Of a stretch of 55,346 nt of DNA, positions 16,308 to 24,824 are shown in pieces. Made by a program: the position numbers and the translations under genes. The stretch spans positions 1 through 55,346 of the forward strand of contig NZ_DATCTO010000012.1 of NCBI RefSeq assembly GCF_036567905.1, read 5' to 3'. This DNA comes from Candidatus Binatus sp. (GTDB taxonomy: Bacteria > Desulfobacterota > Binatia > Binatales > Binataceae). The notes under the pieces were generated by a model that was not told the DNA's origin, made no database searches, and saw nothing but the letters and a program-made list of their open reading frames with translations. Every line of letters starts with the position of its first letter. Position 1 is the stretch's first letter.

Positions 16308-17368
16308 ACGCAGCCCAAGCGTCGGTGGAAATTGCGGGGACGCATTCGCGCCAGGCCGTGCTGGTGGAGCCAGGGCGGCTCGAATTGCGCGACTACGTCG
16401 CGCCGCATCCGGGGCCGGGCGAATTGCTGATTCAAATCCGCTGCGCGTTGACTTGCGGCACCGATCTGAAAATGTTTCGGCGCGGACATCCGCTGTGGAA
16501 ACTTCCGATTGCTTTCGGGCATGAGTTTTCCGGCGTGGTGATGGAAGCCGGCGAGGGCGTGGCGTTCAAGGCCGGCGACGAAATAATGGCTGCGCCGACC
16601 GCGCCGTGTGGAATCTGTTTCTACTGCCAGCATGGGCAGCAGAATCTTTGCGACGATGCGGTCGGGCGGATGGTGCTCGGCGCGTATGCGGACCTGCTGC
16701 TGCTGCCGGCGCACGTCGTCGCGTGCAACACCTTTATCAAACCCGCGGACTTGCCGTTCGAAGAAGCCGCGCTGCTTGAGCCGCTTTCGTGCGTGGTTCA
16801 TGCCCAGGAAATGGCGCGTCCCGAAAAAAGCGAGACGGTGGCGATCATCGGCGGCGGCGCGTTCAGTCTGCTGCACATGCTCGTGCTGAAGGCCGCGGGC
16901 GTGCGCGAGGTGGCGGTCGTGGGGCGGGGCGCCAAGCGCCTGAAGTGGGCGCAGGAGATGGGCGCGGACCGGGTGATCGACGCGCGCAGCGTCGATGCGG
17001 CCGCGGAAATCGCGCGGCTCAACGGCGGCTTCGGTCCCGACCTGGTGATCGAGTGCACGGGACAAGTCGAGGGATGGCAGGATGCGGTGGCGCGCGTGCG
17101 GCGCGGAGGACGGGTGGTTTTTTTCGGCGGATGCCCGGTGGGCACGGTGCTCAGCGTCGATACGCGATCGATGCATTACGACAATCTGACGTTGATGGCG
17201 CCATTTCATTTTCGCCCGCGCGACGTGCGGCGCGCCTACGAATTGCTCGAGGGGCGTGCGCTGAATGCGGGCGCGATCGTCAACGCGCGAATGCGGCTTG
17301 ACGATTTGGTGGAAGTGTTTGCGATGCTGGAGCGCGGCGTGGTTCTGAAATGCGCCGTGATTCCATAG
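16304..17368 (+). CDS. Zinc-dependent medium-chain dehydrogenase in the hopanoid operon
   Basis: A 354-residue MDR alcohol/polyol dehydrogenase. Catalytic zinc ligands are in place: C51 in LTCGTD and H73-E74 in FGHEFSG; the structural zinc loop has C102, C105, C108 and C116. The Rossmann fold begins VAIIGGGAFSLLHML (about 179-193), with S where the last glycine of the GxGxxG pattern is usual. GTG start overlaps the ispA stop (GTGA), so translation is coupled. No MDR step is an accepted part of hopene synthesis. Members of this branch act on sorbitol, threonine and similar polyols. An inferred role is reduction of ribosylhopane's open-chain aldehyde to bacteriohopanetetrol; a detoxifying or unrelated alcohol dehydrogenase cannot be excluded. 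Confidence 0.85.
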   Translation: MNAAQASVEIAGTHSRQAVLVEPGRLELRDYVAPHPGPGELLIQIRCALTCGTDLKMFRRGHPLWKLPIAFGHEFSGVVMEAGEGVAFKAGDEIMAAPTAPCGICFYCQHGQQNLCDDAVGRMVLGAYADLLLLPAHVVACNTFIKPADLPFEEAALLEPLSCVVHAQEMARPEKSETVAIIGGGAFSLLHMLVLKAAGVREVAVVGRGAKRLKWAQEMGADRVIDARSVDAAAEIARLNGGFGPDLVIECTGQVEGWQDAVARVRRGGRVVFFGGCPVGTVLSVDTRSMHYDNLTLMAPFHFRPRDVRRAYELLEGRALNAGAIVNARMRLDDLVEVFAMLERGVVLKCAVIP

Positions 17369-17433
17369 TGGATTGCGATGAGGTTGCGAAGGGTTGCCGG
17401 GGGACGCGGGCTGAGTTCAGGCAAGGGTGAAAC

Positions 17434-19392
17434 ATGAGTCAGGCTATTGAAATTGGAAGCACGGCGATTGCCAGGTCGCCGCATGACGAGTTCGTCGCGA
17501 AGGTTGATTACACCGTAGAGCGCGCGCAGCGTGCGCTTATCGCGCTGCAGAAGCCCGAGGGCTACTGGCACGCGCCGCTGGAGGCCAATGCGGAGATGAA
17601 CGCGGAGTTCATCATCTTCAACCATTTCATGGACACGGTCGATCTCGAGGTCGAAGCGCGGCTGAAGAAGCATCTGCTGGACATTCAGAGTCCGGACGGG
17701 AGCTGGGCGCTTTACCAGGGCAGCGAAGGGCATCTGTCGACGACGATCGAAAGTTATTTTGCGCTGAAGCTCACCGGCATGCGCGCGGGTGACGAGCCGA
17801 TGGCGGCGGCGCGGCGCTGGATCCTGTCCAAGGGCGGCATCGTGAACTGCGGAACGCTGGCGCGCTTCTACCTGGCGGCGATGGGACAGATAACATGGGA
17901 TGCGACGGCTGCGCTGCCGGTCGAACTTGCGCTTTTTCCGAACTGGTTCCCGTTCAACATTTACGAGCTCGGCTCATGGGCGCGCGGAACGCTGATGGGA
18001 CTGATGATGCTGCAGGCGGCGCGGCCCGAAAAAAAGATCGATTACCAGCGCGGAGTGCTGGAGCTGTTCATCGAGCCGCCGCATTTCACGAAGTTCAAAC
18101 AGCCGCGCGGAAAAAAATTGCTGTCGCTGCGCAACGCGCTGAACCTCGCCGACCGGGCGCTGCGATTCTACGATCGGCACAAAATCAAATCGATCCGCGC
18201 GCGCGCGCTGCGCCACACGGAAAACTGGCTCATCGAGCATCAGGCGGCCAATGGCTCGTGGGGCGGAATCGAGCCATGCTACCTGCTGAGCGCGATGGCT
18301 CTGAAAGCCAACGGTTACCGTAACGACCATCCGGTGTTGAAGAAGGCGATCGAGGCGTCGCGCGAACTGATTTGGCATTTCAACGACTACGACATGTACA
18401 TGCCGTGCGTGTCGGTCAACTGGGACACGGCGCTCGCGGGCCGCGCGCTGCTGGATTCGGAATTGCCGGCCGACCATCCGGTGCTGAAGCAGGCATCGCA
18501 ATGGTTTATCGATCATCAGATTTTCAAGAAGGGCGATTGGTCAGTAAAGCGGCCCGAGCTCGAACCGGGCGGATGGGCCTTCGAGTTTTACAACGACTGG
18601 TATCCCGACGTGGACGATTCGGCGGTAATTCTGTCGGTGATGGCGGATTCGGCAGCCGATGATGCCGCGGCCGGGGAGCGCGCGATCCGGGTTGGCGCGA
18701 ACTGGGTAATGGGAATGCAATCGAAGGACGGCGGCTTCGCGGCGTTCGACGCCGACAACGATTCAACCTGGCTCAATCATTTGCCGCTCGCGGACGTGGA
18801 AGCGGTGACGGATCCGTCGTGTCCCGATCTCACCGGCAGGGTGCTCGAGATGATGGCGTCGGTCGGCTATCGCACCGAGCATCCGGTGGCGAAACGCGCG
18901 ATCGAATGGCTCAAGCGAAATCAGTCGCCGGCGGGCGGATGGTGGGGACGCTGGGGCATCAACTATATCTACGGCACATTCTCGGCGCTGTCGGGCTTGC
19001 GCGCGATCGGCGTCGATATCAACGAGCCGTGGATCAAGCGGGCGGTCCAGTGGCTCAAGTCCAAGCAGAATCCCGACGGCGGATGGGGCGAGAGCCCGCT
19101 GTCGGACAAAGATCCCGCGTGGCACGGGCGCGGGAACAGCACGGCGTCGCAGACGGCGTGGGCGCTGATCGGATTGATCGCGGGCGAGTCAGGGATCAGC
19201 GAACACGCGATGCGCGGTGCGCAGTGGCTCTCAGAGAGGCAGAACGATGAGGGTGCGTGGGACGAGACGGAATCAACCGGCAACGGATTTCCGAATCATT
19301 TTTATCTTCGCTATTACATGTACGCGCATTATTTTCCGCTGATGGCGCTTGGGCGGTTCCGCCGGCGGCTGGCGGAGACGGCGTCACGTTGA
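17434..19392 (+). CDS. shc: Squalene-hopene cyclase
   Basis: The enzyme cyclises squalene to hopene and hopanol at the inner membrane. The catalytic acid motif DVDD is at 392-395 within DWYPDVDDSAVILS. Several QW repeats are visible: QSPDGSWALYQG, QAANGSWGGIEP, QSKDGGFAAFD, NQSPAGGWWGRWG, KQNPDGGWGESP and RQNDEGAWDETE, as are GTFSALSGL and the C-terminal FPNHFYLRYYMYAHYFPLMALGR membrane-side end. Length of 652 is normal. It starts 65 bases after the dehydrogenase gene and is followed after ten bases by dxr. Confidence 0.97.
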   Translation: MSQAIEIGSTAIARSPHDEFVAKVDYTVERAQRALIALQKPEGYWHAPLEANAEMNAEFIIFNHFMDTVDLEVEARLKKHLLDIQSPDGSWALYQGSEGHLSTTIESYFALKLTGMRAGDEPMAAARRWILSKGGIVNCGTLARFYLAAMGQITWDATAALPVELALFPNWFPFNIYELGSWARGTLMGLMMLQAARPEKKIDYQRGVLELFIEPPHFTKFKQPRGKKLLSLRNALNLADRALRFYDRHKIKSIRARALRHTENWLIEHQAANGSWGGIEPCYLLSAMALKANGYRNDHPVLKKAIEASRELIWHFNDYDMYMPCVSVNWDTALAGRALLDSELPADHPVLKQASQWFIDHQIFKKGDWSVKRPELEPGGWAFEFYNDWYPDVDDSAVILSVMADSAADDAAAGERAIRVGANWVMGMQSKDGGFAAFDADNDSTWLNHLPLADVEAVTDPSCPDLTGRVLEMMASVGYRTEHPVAKRAIEWLKRNQSPAGGWWGRWGINYIYGTFSALSGLRAIGVDINEPWIKRAVQWLKSKQNPDGGWGESPLSDKDPAWHGRGNSTASQTAWALIGLIAGESGISEHAMRGAQWLSERQNDEGAWDETESTGNGFPNHFYLRYYMYAHYFPLMALGRFRRRLAETASR

Positions 19393-19402
19393 GCGCATCG
19401 CG

Positions 19403-20572
19403 ATGAAGGCGATTTCAATTCTCGGCTCGACCGGATCGGTCGGCGTCACCACGCTGGACGTGGTCGGCCGATTCAGCGACCGATTTCGCGTCGTCGCGAT
19501 GGCGGCGGGACGCAACCTGGATCTGCTGACCGAGCAAGTGAAGCGCTTTCATCCCGAACTCGTCTCGGTGGCGACGCCCGAACTCGCGCGCGAACTGGCG
19601 GCGCGCGTCGGTGCGCAGCGCGTGACGATCGTTCACGGACTCGAAGGCGCGATCGCCGTCGCAACGCATCCCGCGGCGAAGCTGGTGATGTCGGCGCTGG
19701 TCGGTGCGATGGGACTGCGGCCGACGCTGGCCGCTATCAAGGCCGGCAAGGACATCGCGTTTGCCAACAAGGAAGTGCTGGTCATTGCGGGCGAGTTGAT
19801 CACGGCGGCGGTGCGCGAGAATCGCATGCGGCTGCTGCCGGTGGACAGCGAGCACAACGCGGTTTTTCAATGCCTGGAAGGACGCGGGCGCGAGTCGCTG
19901 AAGCGGATCATTCTGACCGCGTCGGGGGGGCCGTTTCGCGAGCTGGCGGCCGACAGTTTCGAATCGATCACGGTCGAACAGGCGCTGAAGCATCCGACCT
20001 GGCGCATGGGCAGCAAGATTACGATCGATTCGGCGACGCTGATGAACAAGGGACTCGAAGTGATCGAGGCGCGCTGGCTGTTCGACCTCAAGCCCGCGGA
20101 GGTCTCGGTGGTGATTCATCCGCAGAGCGTGATCCATTCGATGGTCGAAATGATCGATGGCTCGGTGATCGCGGAGATGGCGATTCCCGACATGGCGATT
20201 CCGGTGGCGTACGCGCTTGCGTATCCGGAGCGGCTGCCGATGACCCATTTGAAGCCGCTGTCGCTGGCGGAAAATTCGCGGTTGACGTTTGAAGAACCCG
20301 ACCTGAGACGCTTCCCGTGTCTGCGGCTGGCGTACGAGGCGCTCGCGGCGGGGCACACGATGCCCGCGTGCCTCAACGCCGCCAACGAGGAACTGGTGGC
20401 GGGCTTCCTGGCGGGGCACGTGCGTTTCGTGGATATCCCGCGCCATATCGAAACCGTGATGCAACGGCATCGCAACTCGCCGGCCGAAACGATCGAAGAT
20501 CTGCTGGAGACCGATGGATGGGCGCGAGCCGCGGCGCGCGAACTTATCGGAGCGCGGACGGTCGCAGCCTGA
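19403..20572 (+). CDS. dxr: 1-deoxy-D-xylulose 5-phosphate reductoisomerase
   Basis: Dxr makes 2-C-methyl-D-erythritol 4-phosphate with NADPH, the committed step of the MEP isoprenoid pathway. Visible motifs are AISILGSTGSVGVTTLDV (NADPH fold), FANKEVLVIAGEL, LPVDSEHNAVFQCL with the metal-binding D and E, LTASGGPF, KITIDSATLMNKGLEVIEARWLF and VIHPQSVIHSMVEMIDGS. Starting at ATG 19403 gives 389 residues, the usual length; the open frame upstream overlaps shc and is not part of it. Its place between shc and hpnC is unusual, since dxr is commonly with cdsA/rseP, and ties pathway entry to hopanoid output. Confidence 0.96.
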   Translation: MKAISILGSTGSVGVTTLDVVGRFSDRFRVVAMAAGRNLDLLTEQVKRFHPELVSVATPELARELAARVGAQRVTIVHGLEGAIAVATHPAAKLVMSALVGAMGLRPTLAAIKAGKDIAFANKEVLVIAGELITAAVRENRMRLLPVDSEHNAVFQCLEGRGRESLKRIILTASGGPFRELAADSFESITVEQALKHPTWRMGSKITIDSATLMNKGLEVIEARWLFDLKPAEVSVVIHPQSVIHSMVEMIDGSVIAEMAIPDMAIPVAYALAYPERLPMTHLKPLSLAENSRLTFEEPDLRRFPCLRLAYEALAAGHTMPACLNAANEELVAGFLAGHVRFVDIPRHIETVMQRHRNSPAETIEDLLETDGWARAAARELIGARTVAA

Positions 20573-20573
20573 G

Positions 20574-21503
20574 ATGATGGCAAACGCGCGGGCCAATGTG
20601 CATAGCGAAGGAACCTCGTACGCTGTGAGCGCAGCGCCGGACGCGTCGGCGCCGCCGGGAGCGTTCGACGTAGCGGCCGCGTACCAGTTCTGCGCGCGGC
20701 TGGCAAAATCGCACTACGAAAATTTCACGGTCGCGTCGTGGTTGATGCCGCGCGAGATGCGCCCGCACATGTATGCAATTTACGCGTACGCGCGGATGGC
20801 GGATGACTTTGCCGACGAGCATCATGACCTCGCGATGCTCGACGAATGGGAGCGCGAGCTCGACCTGGCGTACGCCGGCACGCCGCGCCATCCGGTATTT
20901 ATTGCGCTCGCCGACACGGTGCGCCGCTTCGAAATTCCGCGCGAGCCGTTCAAAGATCTTTTGACTGCGTTCCGATCCGACGTGGACTTCAAGGGCTTCG
21001 ACACGCTCGACGATCTGCTCGGCTATTCGCGCTACTCGGCCAATCCGGTTGGACGGCTGGTGCTTTACCTGTTCGGCTACCGCGACGCCGAGCGGCAGCA
21101 TCTGTCGGACCTGGTCTGCAGTGGATTGCAGCTCGCCAACTTCTGGCAGGACGTGGCCGTCGATCTCGACAAGGGACGAATCTATCTTCCGCGCCGCGAC
21201 ATGGAACGATTCGGAGTCACGCCGGCGGACCTGGCCGCGCATACCTCGTCGCGCGAGTTCGTGGATTTGATGCGTCATGAAACGGGAGTCGCGCGAGCGA
21301 TGCTGGTTGAGGGGGGAGAATTGCACAAGTGTGTGGACCAGCGGCTGCGGCGCGACATCGTGATGTTCGCCGGCGGCGGCCTGGCAATTATCCGCGCGAT
21401 CGATCGCGTCAACTACGATGTGTTCCGGATGCGTCCGGAGCTTGCGAAACTCGACTACTTGAAACTCGGATGGAGCGCGATTCGTGGACGGCTTGAAGTC
21501 TGA
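20574..21503 (+). CDS. hpnC: Hydroxysqualene synthase HpnC
   Basis: HpnC converts presqualene diphosphate to hydroxysqualene. The two Asp-rich motifs of the squalene/phytoene synthase fold are MADDFADE (D77, D78, D81) and FWQDVAVDLDKGRIYLP. The stretch ARLAKSHYENFTVASWLMPREMRPH is characteristic of HpnC rather than HpnD. An N-terminal extension of about 30 residues rich in Ala, Ser and Pro precedes the fold. Tandem ATG codons at 20574 and 20577 overlap or abut the dxr stop. The 3' end overlaps the hpnD start by 20 bases. Confidence 0.94.
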   Translation: MMANARANVHSEGTSYAVSAAPDASAPPGAFDVAAAYQFCARLAKSHYENFTVASWLMPREMRPHMYAIYAYARMADDFADEHHDLAMLDEWERELDLAYAGTPRHPVFIALADTVRRFEIPREPFKDLLTAFRSDVDFKGFDTLDDLLGYSRYSANPVGRLVLYLFGYRDAERQHLSDLVCSGLQLANFWQDVAVDLDKGRIYLPRRDMERFGVTPADLAAHTSSREFVDLMRHETGVARAMLVEGGELHKCVDQRLRRDIVMFAGGGLAIIRAIDRVNYDVFRMRPELAKLDYLKLGWSAIRGRLEV

Positions 21504-22407
21504 TAGCAGTGCCGCCGGGATCGAAGACGCCGCCGGCCACGACGACGCGTCGCTCGACGCCGACTACGAACGCTGTGCGCAAATCACACGGCGCTCGCGG
21601 TCGAGCTTTTACTACGCGTTCATTTTGCTTCCGCCCCCGCGGCGCCGTGCGCTCTATGCCGTCTATGCATTCTGCCGTTTCATCGACGATATCGCCGACG
21701 ACGAAGCGATTCGCGAGCCGGCGCTGCTGCTGCGCCGGTGGCGCGAGGAACTTGACCGCGTGTATGCGGGCGTGCCGACGCGCGCTCTCTCTCGCGCGCT
21801 CGCCGACAGCGCGCGCCGATTTAACATTCCGCGGGAGCTGTTCGAGGAAATCATAAACGGCGTGGAGATGGATCTCTCGCGCAAGCGCTATCAAAGCTGG
21901 GAAGAGCTGCGGCCGTACTGCTATCGCGTCGCGTCGGCGCTGGGCCTCATCTGCATCGAGATTTTCGGCTACCGCAACCCGTCGGCGAAGTTGTACGCGG
22001 AGAACCTCGGACTGGCGCTTCAGTTGACCAATATTATCCGCGACGTGGGCGAGGACGCCGCGCGCGGCCGCATTTATCTTCCGCTGGAAGACCTCGCGCG
22101 ATTCAACGTCAGCGAGGATGAAATTCTCGCCGGCGCGTACTCGCGCAACTTCGTCAGCCTGATGGACTTCGAGGCAAAACGCGCGCGGGAACTTTACGCG
22201 AAGGCGCAGAACGCGCTCGCACCGGAAGATCGCGCGACGCTGCTGACGGCCGAGGCGATGCGGCTTATCTACGCCGCGTTGCTCGAACGGATCATCAATT
22301 CGAACTATCGCGTGCTCGACCGCCGCCACAGCCTGTCTGCGCCGCACAAGCTTTACCTGGTCGGCCGCGCGTGGGCGGTGGGCCGCTGCGGCGCGCTGCA
22401 CGGATAA
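21484..22407 (+). CDS. hpnD: Presqualene diphosphate synthase HpnD
   Basis: HpnD condenses two FPP to presqualene diphosphate. The segment CAQITRRSRSSFYYAFILLPPPRRRALYAVYAFCRFIDDIADDEA (given here in family terms as the RRSRSSFYYAF signature) plus the motifs DDIADDE at 68-74 and NIIRDVGEDAARGRIYLP identify it. It starts with GTG inside the last codons of hpnC. A 25-residue acidic N-terminal tail is not part of the fold. HpnC, HpnD and HpnE together replace the single squalene synthase of eukaryotes. Confidence 0.94.
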   Translation: MDGLKSDSSAAGIEDAAGHDDASLDADYERCAQITRRSRSSFYYAFILLPPPRRRALYAVYAFCRFIDDIADDEAIREPALLLRRWREELDRVYAGVPTRALSRALADSARRFNIPRELFEEIINGVEMDLSRKRYQSWEELRPYCYRVASALGLICIEIFGYRNPSAKLYAENLGLALQLTNIIRDVGEDAARGRIYLPLEDLARFNVSEDEILAGAYSRNFVSLMDFEAKRARELYAKAQNALAPEDRATLLTAEAMRLIYAALLERIINSNYRVLDRRHSLSAPHKLYLVGRAWAVGRCGALHG

Positions 22408-22412
22408 GCGGG

Positions 22413-23795
22413 ATGCACGTGGCGAATCAGATGGCATCGGCGATGAAAGACGCGGTCGTGATCGGCGCCGGGTTCGCGGGACTCAGCGCAGCGGTCGCGC
22501 TCGCCCAGCGGGGCGTGCGGGTCACAGTGCTCGAAGGAAAACCCGCGCCCGGCGGGCGTGCGTATTCGTTCGCCGAACCGGACACCGGTGATTTCGTCGA
22601 CAACGGGCAGCACGTCCTGATGGGTTGTTACGTCGAGACGCTCGACTTCCTCAAACGGATCGGCGCTTACGACCAGTTGGTATTTCACGAAGATTTGGAA
22701 ATCGAAATGCTCGCGGGGCCCGGCCGGAGTGCGATCCTGAAAACGGCGCGGCTGCCCGGACCTCTGCACATGACGGCCGCGTTGCTCGGGTACCAGCATC
22801 TGAGTATCGCAGAGCGGTTCGCTGTTATGCGCGGTGGATTGCGCATGCTCGCGATGAGACGGTTCGGCGACGGCGAATTGCGTCGTCTCACCGTCGCGCA
22901 GCTGATGGATCGCCTCGGGCAATCGGAACAAGCGCGCCGGTGCTTCTGGTACCCGCTGTCGATCGCGACGCTGAACGACGAGCCGCAATCGTCGTCGGCG
23001 CGGTTGTTGGCCGAGGTCCTGAAGCGTGCGTTCTTTTCGCGTCGCCGCGACTCGGCGTTCGTTTATTCGCGCGTCGGGCTGAGCGACCTGTACTGCACCG
23101 GCGCGCAGCGGGTGATCGAGCGCGCCGGCGGGAAGGTTGTTTCGCATTCGATTGTGGAGATGCTGGAACCTGGCGCTCGAGGCCACGTCGCAAGCGTGCG
23201 GCTGCGCGACGGGCGGCGAATCGAGGCGTCGGCCTTCATCAGCGCGGTCCCGGCCCCCCAGTTACTTCGGTTCCTGCCTGAAAACGCGGTTGCCGATCCA
23301 TTTTTCTCGCGCTTCACCGGTCTTTCGAGCTCGCCAATCATCTGCGTCCACGTGTGGCTCGATCGCGAAGTGACTACTTCACCGTTCATCGGGTTTATCG
23401 GCACTACTACTCAATGGCTATTTAACAAACGTCAAATATTTGCGCAGCGCGGCGAGGCGCATCCGGGTTACCTGAGCTTCGTGATCAGCGGCGCGCGAAA
23501 GCTGGTCGAGCGCAGCAATCAGGAAATCCTGGATATCGTGATTAACGATCTCCACGCGATGATTCCCGCGTCGCGCGAAGCCAGGGTCGTGAAGTCGCTG
23601 GTGCTCAAGGAGAAAAACGCCACGATGGCCCCGGACCTTCGATCGCATGAACTGCGTCCGACGGCGAAAACGCCGATCGCGAACTTCTTTTTGGCCGGCG
23701 ACTGGATACAAACCGGTCTGCCGGCGACGATTGAGAGCGCGGTGATTTCGGGACGGGCCGCAGCCGCTGCCGTTTGGGAGCGAACTGCTCAATAG
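22413..23795 (+). CDS. hpnE: Hydroxysqualene dehydroxylase HpnE (FAD amine-oxidase fold)
   Basis: HpnE reduces hydroxysqualene to squalene with FAD. The N-terminal dinucleotide site reads VIGAGFAGLSAAVALAQRG then VTVLEGKPAPGGRAYSF; DNGQHVLMGCY is typical of the HpnE/phytoene desaturase-like branch, and the C-terminal FAD contact is FFLAGDWIQTGLPATIESA. Length of about 460 is normal. ATG 22413 follows AGCGGG; ATG 22431 and 22443 are alternative starts closer to the fold. It begins five bases after the hpnD stop, so it is coupled to it. Confidence 0.93.
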   Translation: MHVANQMASAMKDAVVIGAGFAGLSAAVALAQRGVRVTVLEGKPAPGGRAYSFAEPDTGDFVDNGQHVLMGCYVETLDFLKRIGAYDQLVFHEDLEIEMLAGPGRSAILKTARLPGPLHMTAALLGYQHLSIAERFAVMRGGLRMLAMRRFGDGELRRLTVAQLMDRLGQSEQARRCFWYPLSIATLNDEPQSSSARLLAEVLKRAFFSRRRDSAFVYSRVGLSDLYCTGAQRVIERAGGKVVSHSIVEMLEPGARGHVASVRLRDGRRIEASAFISAVPAPQLLRFLPENAVADPFFSRFTGLSSSPIICVHVWLDREVTTSPFIGFIGTTTQWLFNKRQIFAQRGEAHPGYLSFVISGARKLVERSNQEILDIVINDLHAMIPASREARVVKSLVLKEKNATMAPDLRSHELRPTAKTPIANFFLAGDWIQTGLPATIESAVISGRAAAAAVWERTAQ

Positions 23796-23811
23796 CCATT
23801 GAGTGAATCCG

Positions 23812-24816
23812 ATGACTACTAACTTAGCGCTGGTGACGGGCGGCAACGGATTCGTGGGATGCCACGTCGTGCGCGCGCTCATTGCCCGTGGCGATCGCGT
23901 GCGGGTGCTGGCGCGTGATAATGCGGATTTGAGTGCGCTGGTTGGTCTGCCGGTCGAGATCGTGCGCGGCGATCTGCGGTACTTCGATTCCGTCGAGCGC
24001 GCCGTCAATGGATGCAACGAGGTTTATCACGTCGCCGCCGATTACCGGCTGTGGCTGACCGATCCGGCGCCGATGTATGCGACCAACGTCGGCGGCACGC
24101 AGCATATTATCCGGGCCGCGGCCAACGCGGGTGTTGCGCGAATCGTTCACACCAGCACGGTGGGGGCGCTGGGAATTCCGCACGGCGGGGTGGGACGCGA
24201 AGACACGCCGGCGTCGCTCGCCGAGATGACGGGTCATTATAAGCGATCGAAGTACATGGCGGAGCAGGCGGCGCTGGAAGCCGCGCGCGCGGGCGTGCCG
24301 GTTGTGATCGTGAATCCATCGACGCCGATTGGCGCGCTCGACTTGAAGCCGACTCCGACCGGCAGAATCATCGTGGACTTCCTGAATCGGCGGATGCCGG
24401 CATACGTGGAGACTGGCCTTAACATCGTCGATGTGGAAAATGTTGCACGCGGCCATTTGCTGGCGGCGGAGCGCGGCCGAATCGGAGAGAAGTATATTCT
24501 CGGCGGTGAAAATCTCACGCTCAGGGAATTTCTCGAGCGGCTCGCCATGATTTCCGGGCTGCCCGCGCCAAAGGTGAGGATTCCGTATGCGGTCGCGCTG
24601 GGGTATGCGCTCGGCGCCGAAGCGTTTGCGCGCACCGTCACCCGCCGGGCGCCGCGGGCCAGCCTGACCGAGGTGCGGATGGCGCGAAAGCGGATGTTCT
24701 TCGACTCGTCGAAGGCGCGCGCAGAGTTGGGTTATTCGCCGGGGCCGATCGATGCGGCGCTGGCGGCAGCGATAGAATTCTTCAGATCCAAAGGGACGGC
24801 GAAGAGCGCCGCGTAA
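23812..24816 (+). CDS. hpnA: Hopanoid-associated sugar epimerase HpnA
   Basis: An extended SDR (NAD-dependent epimerase/dehydratase) with ALVTGGNGFVGCHVVRAL at the N-terminus, HVAADYRLW, and the catalytic YKRSK (Y and K) in MTGHYKRSKYMAE. The NPSTPIGALDLKPTPTGRIIVDFLN stretch is a hallmark of the hopanoid-associated HpnA subfamily. HpnA's exact substrate is not firmly known. GTG 23803 is an alternative start nine bases upstream. It follows hpnE closely and ends eight bases before the CruF-like gene. Confidence 0.92.
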   Translation: MTTNLALVTGGNGFVGCHVVRALIARGDRVRVLARDNADLSALVGLPVEIVRGDLRYFDSVERAVNGCNEVYHVAADYRLWLTDPAPMYATNVGGTQHIIRAAANAGVARIVHTSTVGALGIPHGGVGREDTPASLAEMTGHYKRSKYMAEQAALEAARAGVPVVIVNPSTPIGALDLKPTPTGRIIVDFLNRRMPAYVETGLNIVDVENVARGHLLAAERGRIGEKYILGGENLTLREFLERLAMISGLPAPKVRIPYAVALGYALGAEAFARTVTRRAPRASLTEVRMARKRMFFDSSKARAELGYSPGPIDAALAAAIEFFRSKGTAKSAA

Positions 24817-24824
24817 GCCAAGCC

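Noticed and set aside
19429..19441. Palindrome GACCGGATCGGTC resembling the operator motif
   Set aside because: It encodes the conserved STGSVG of dxr, so codon constraint explains it; it has no promoter and lacks the TTAG end.
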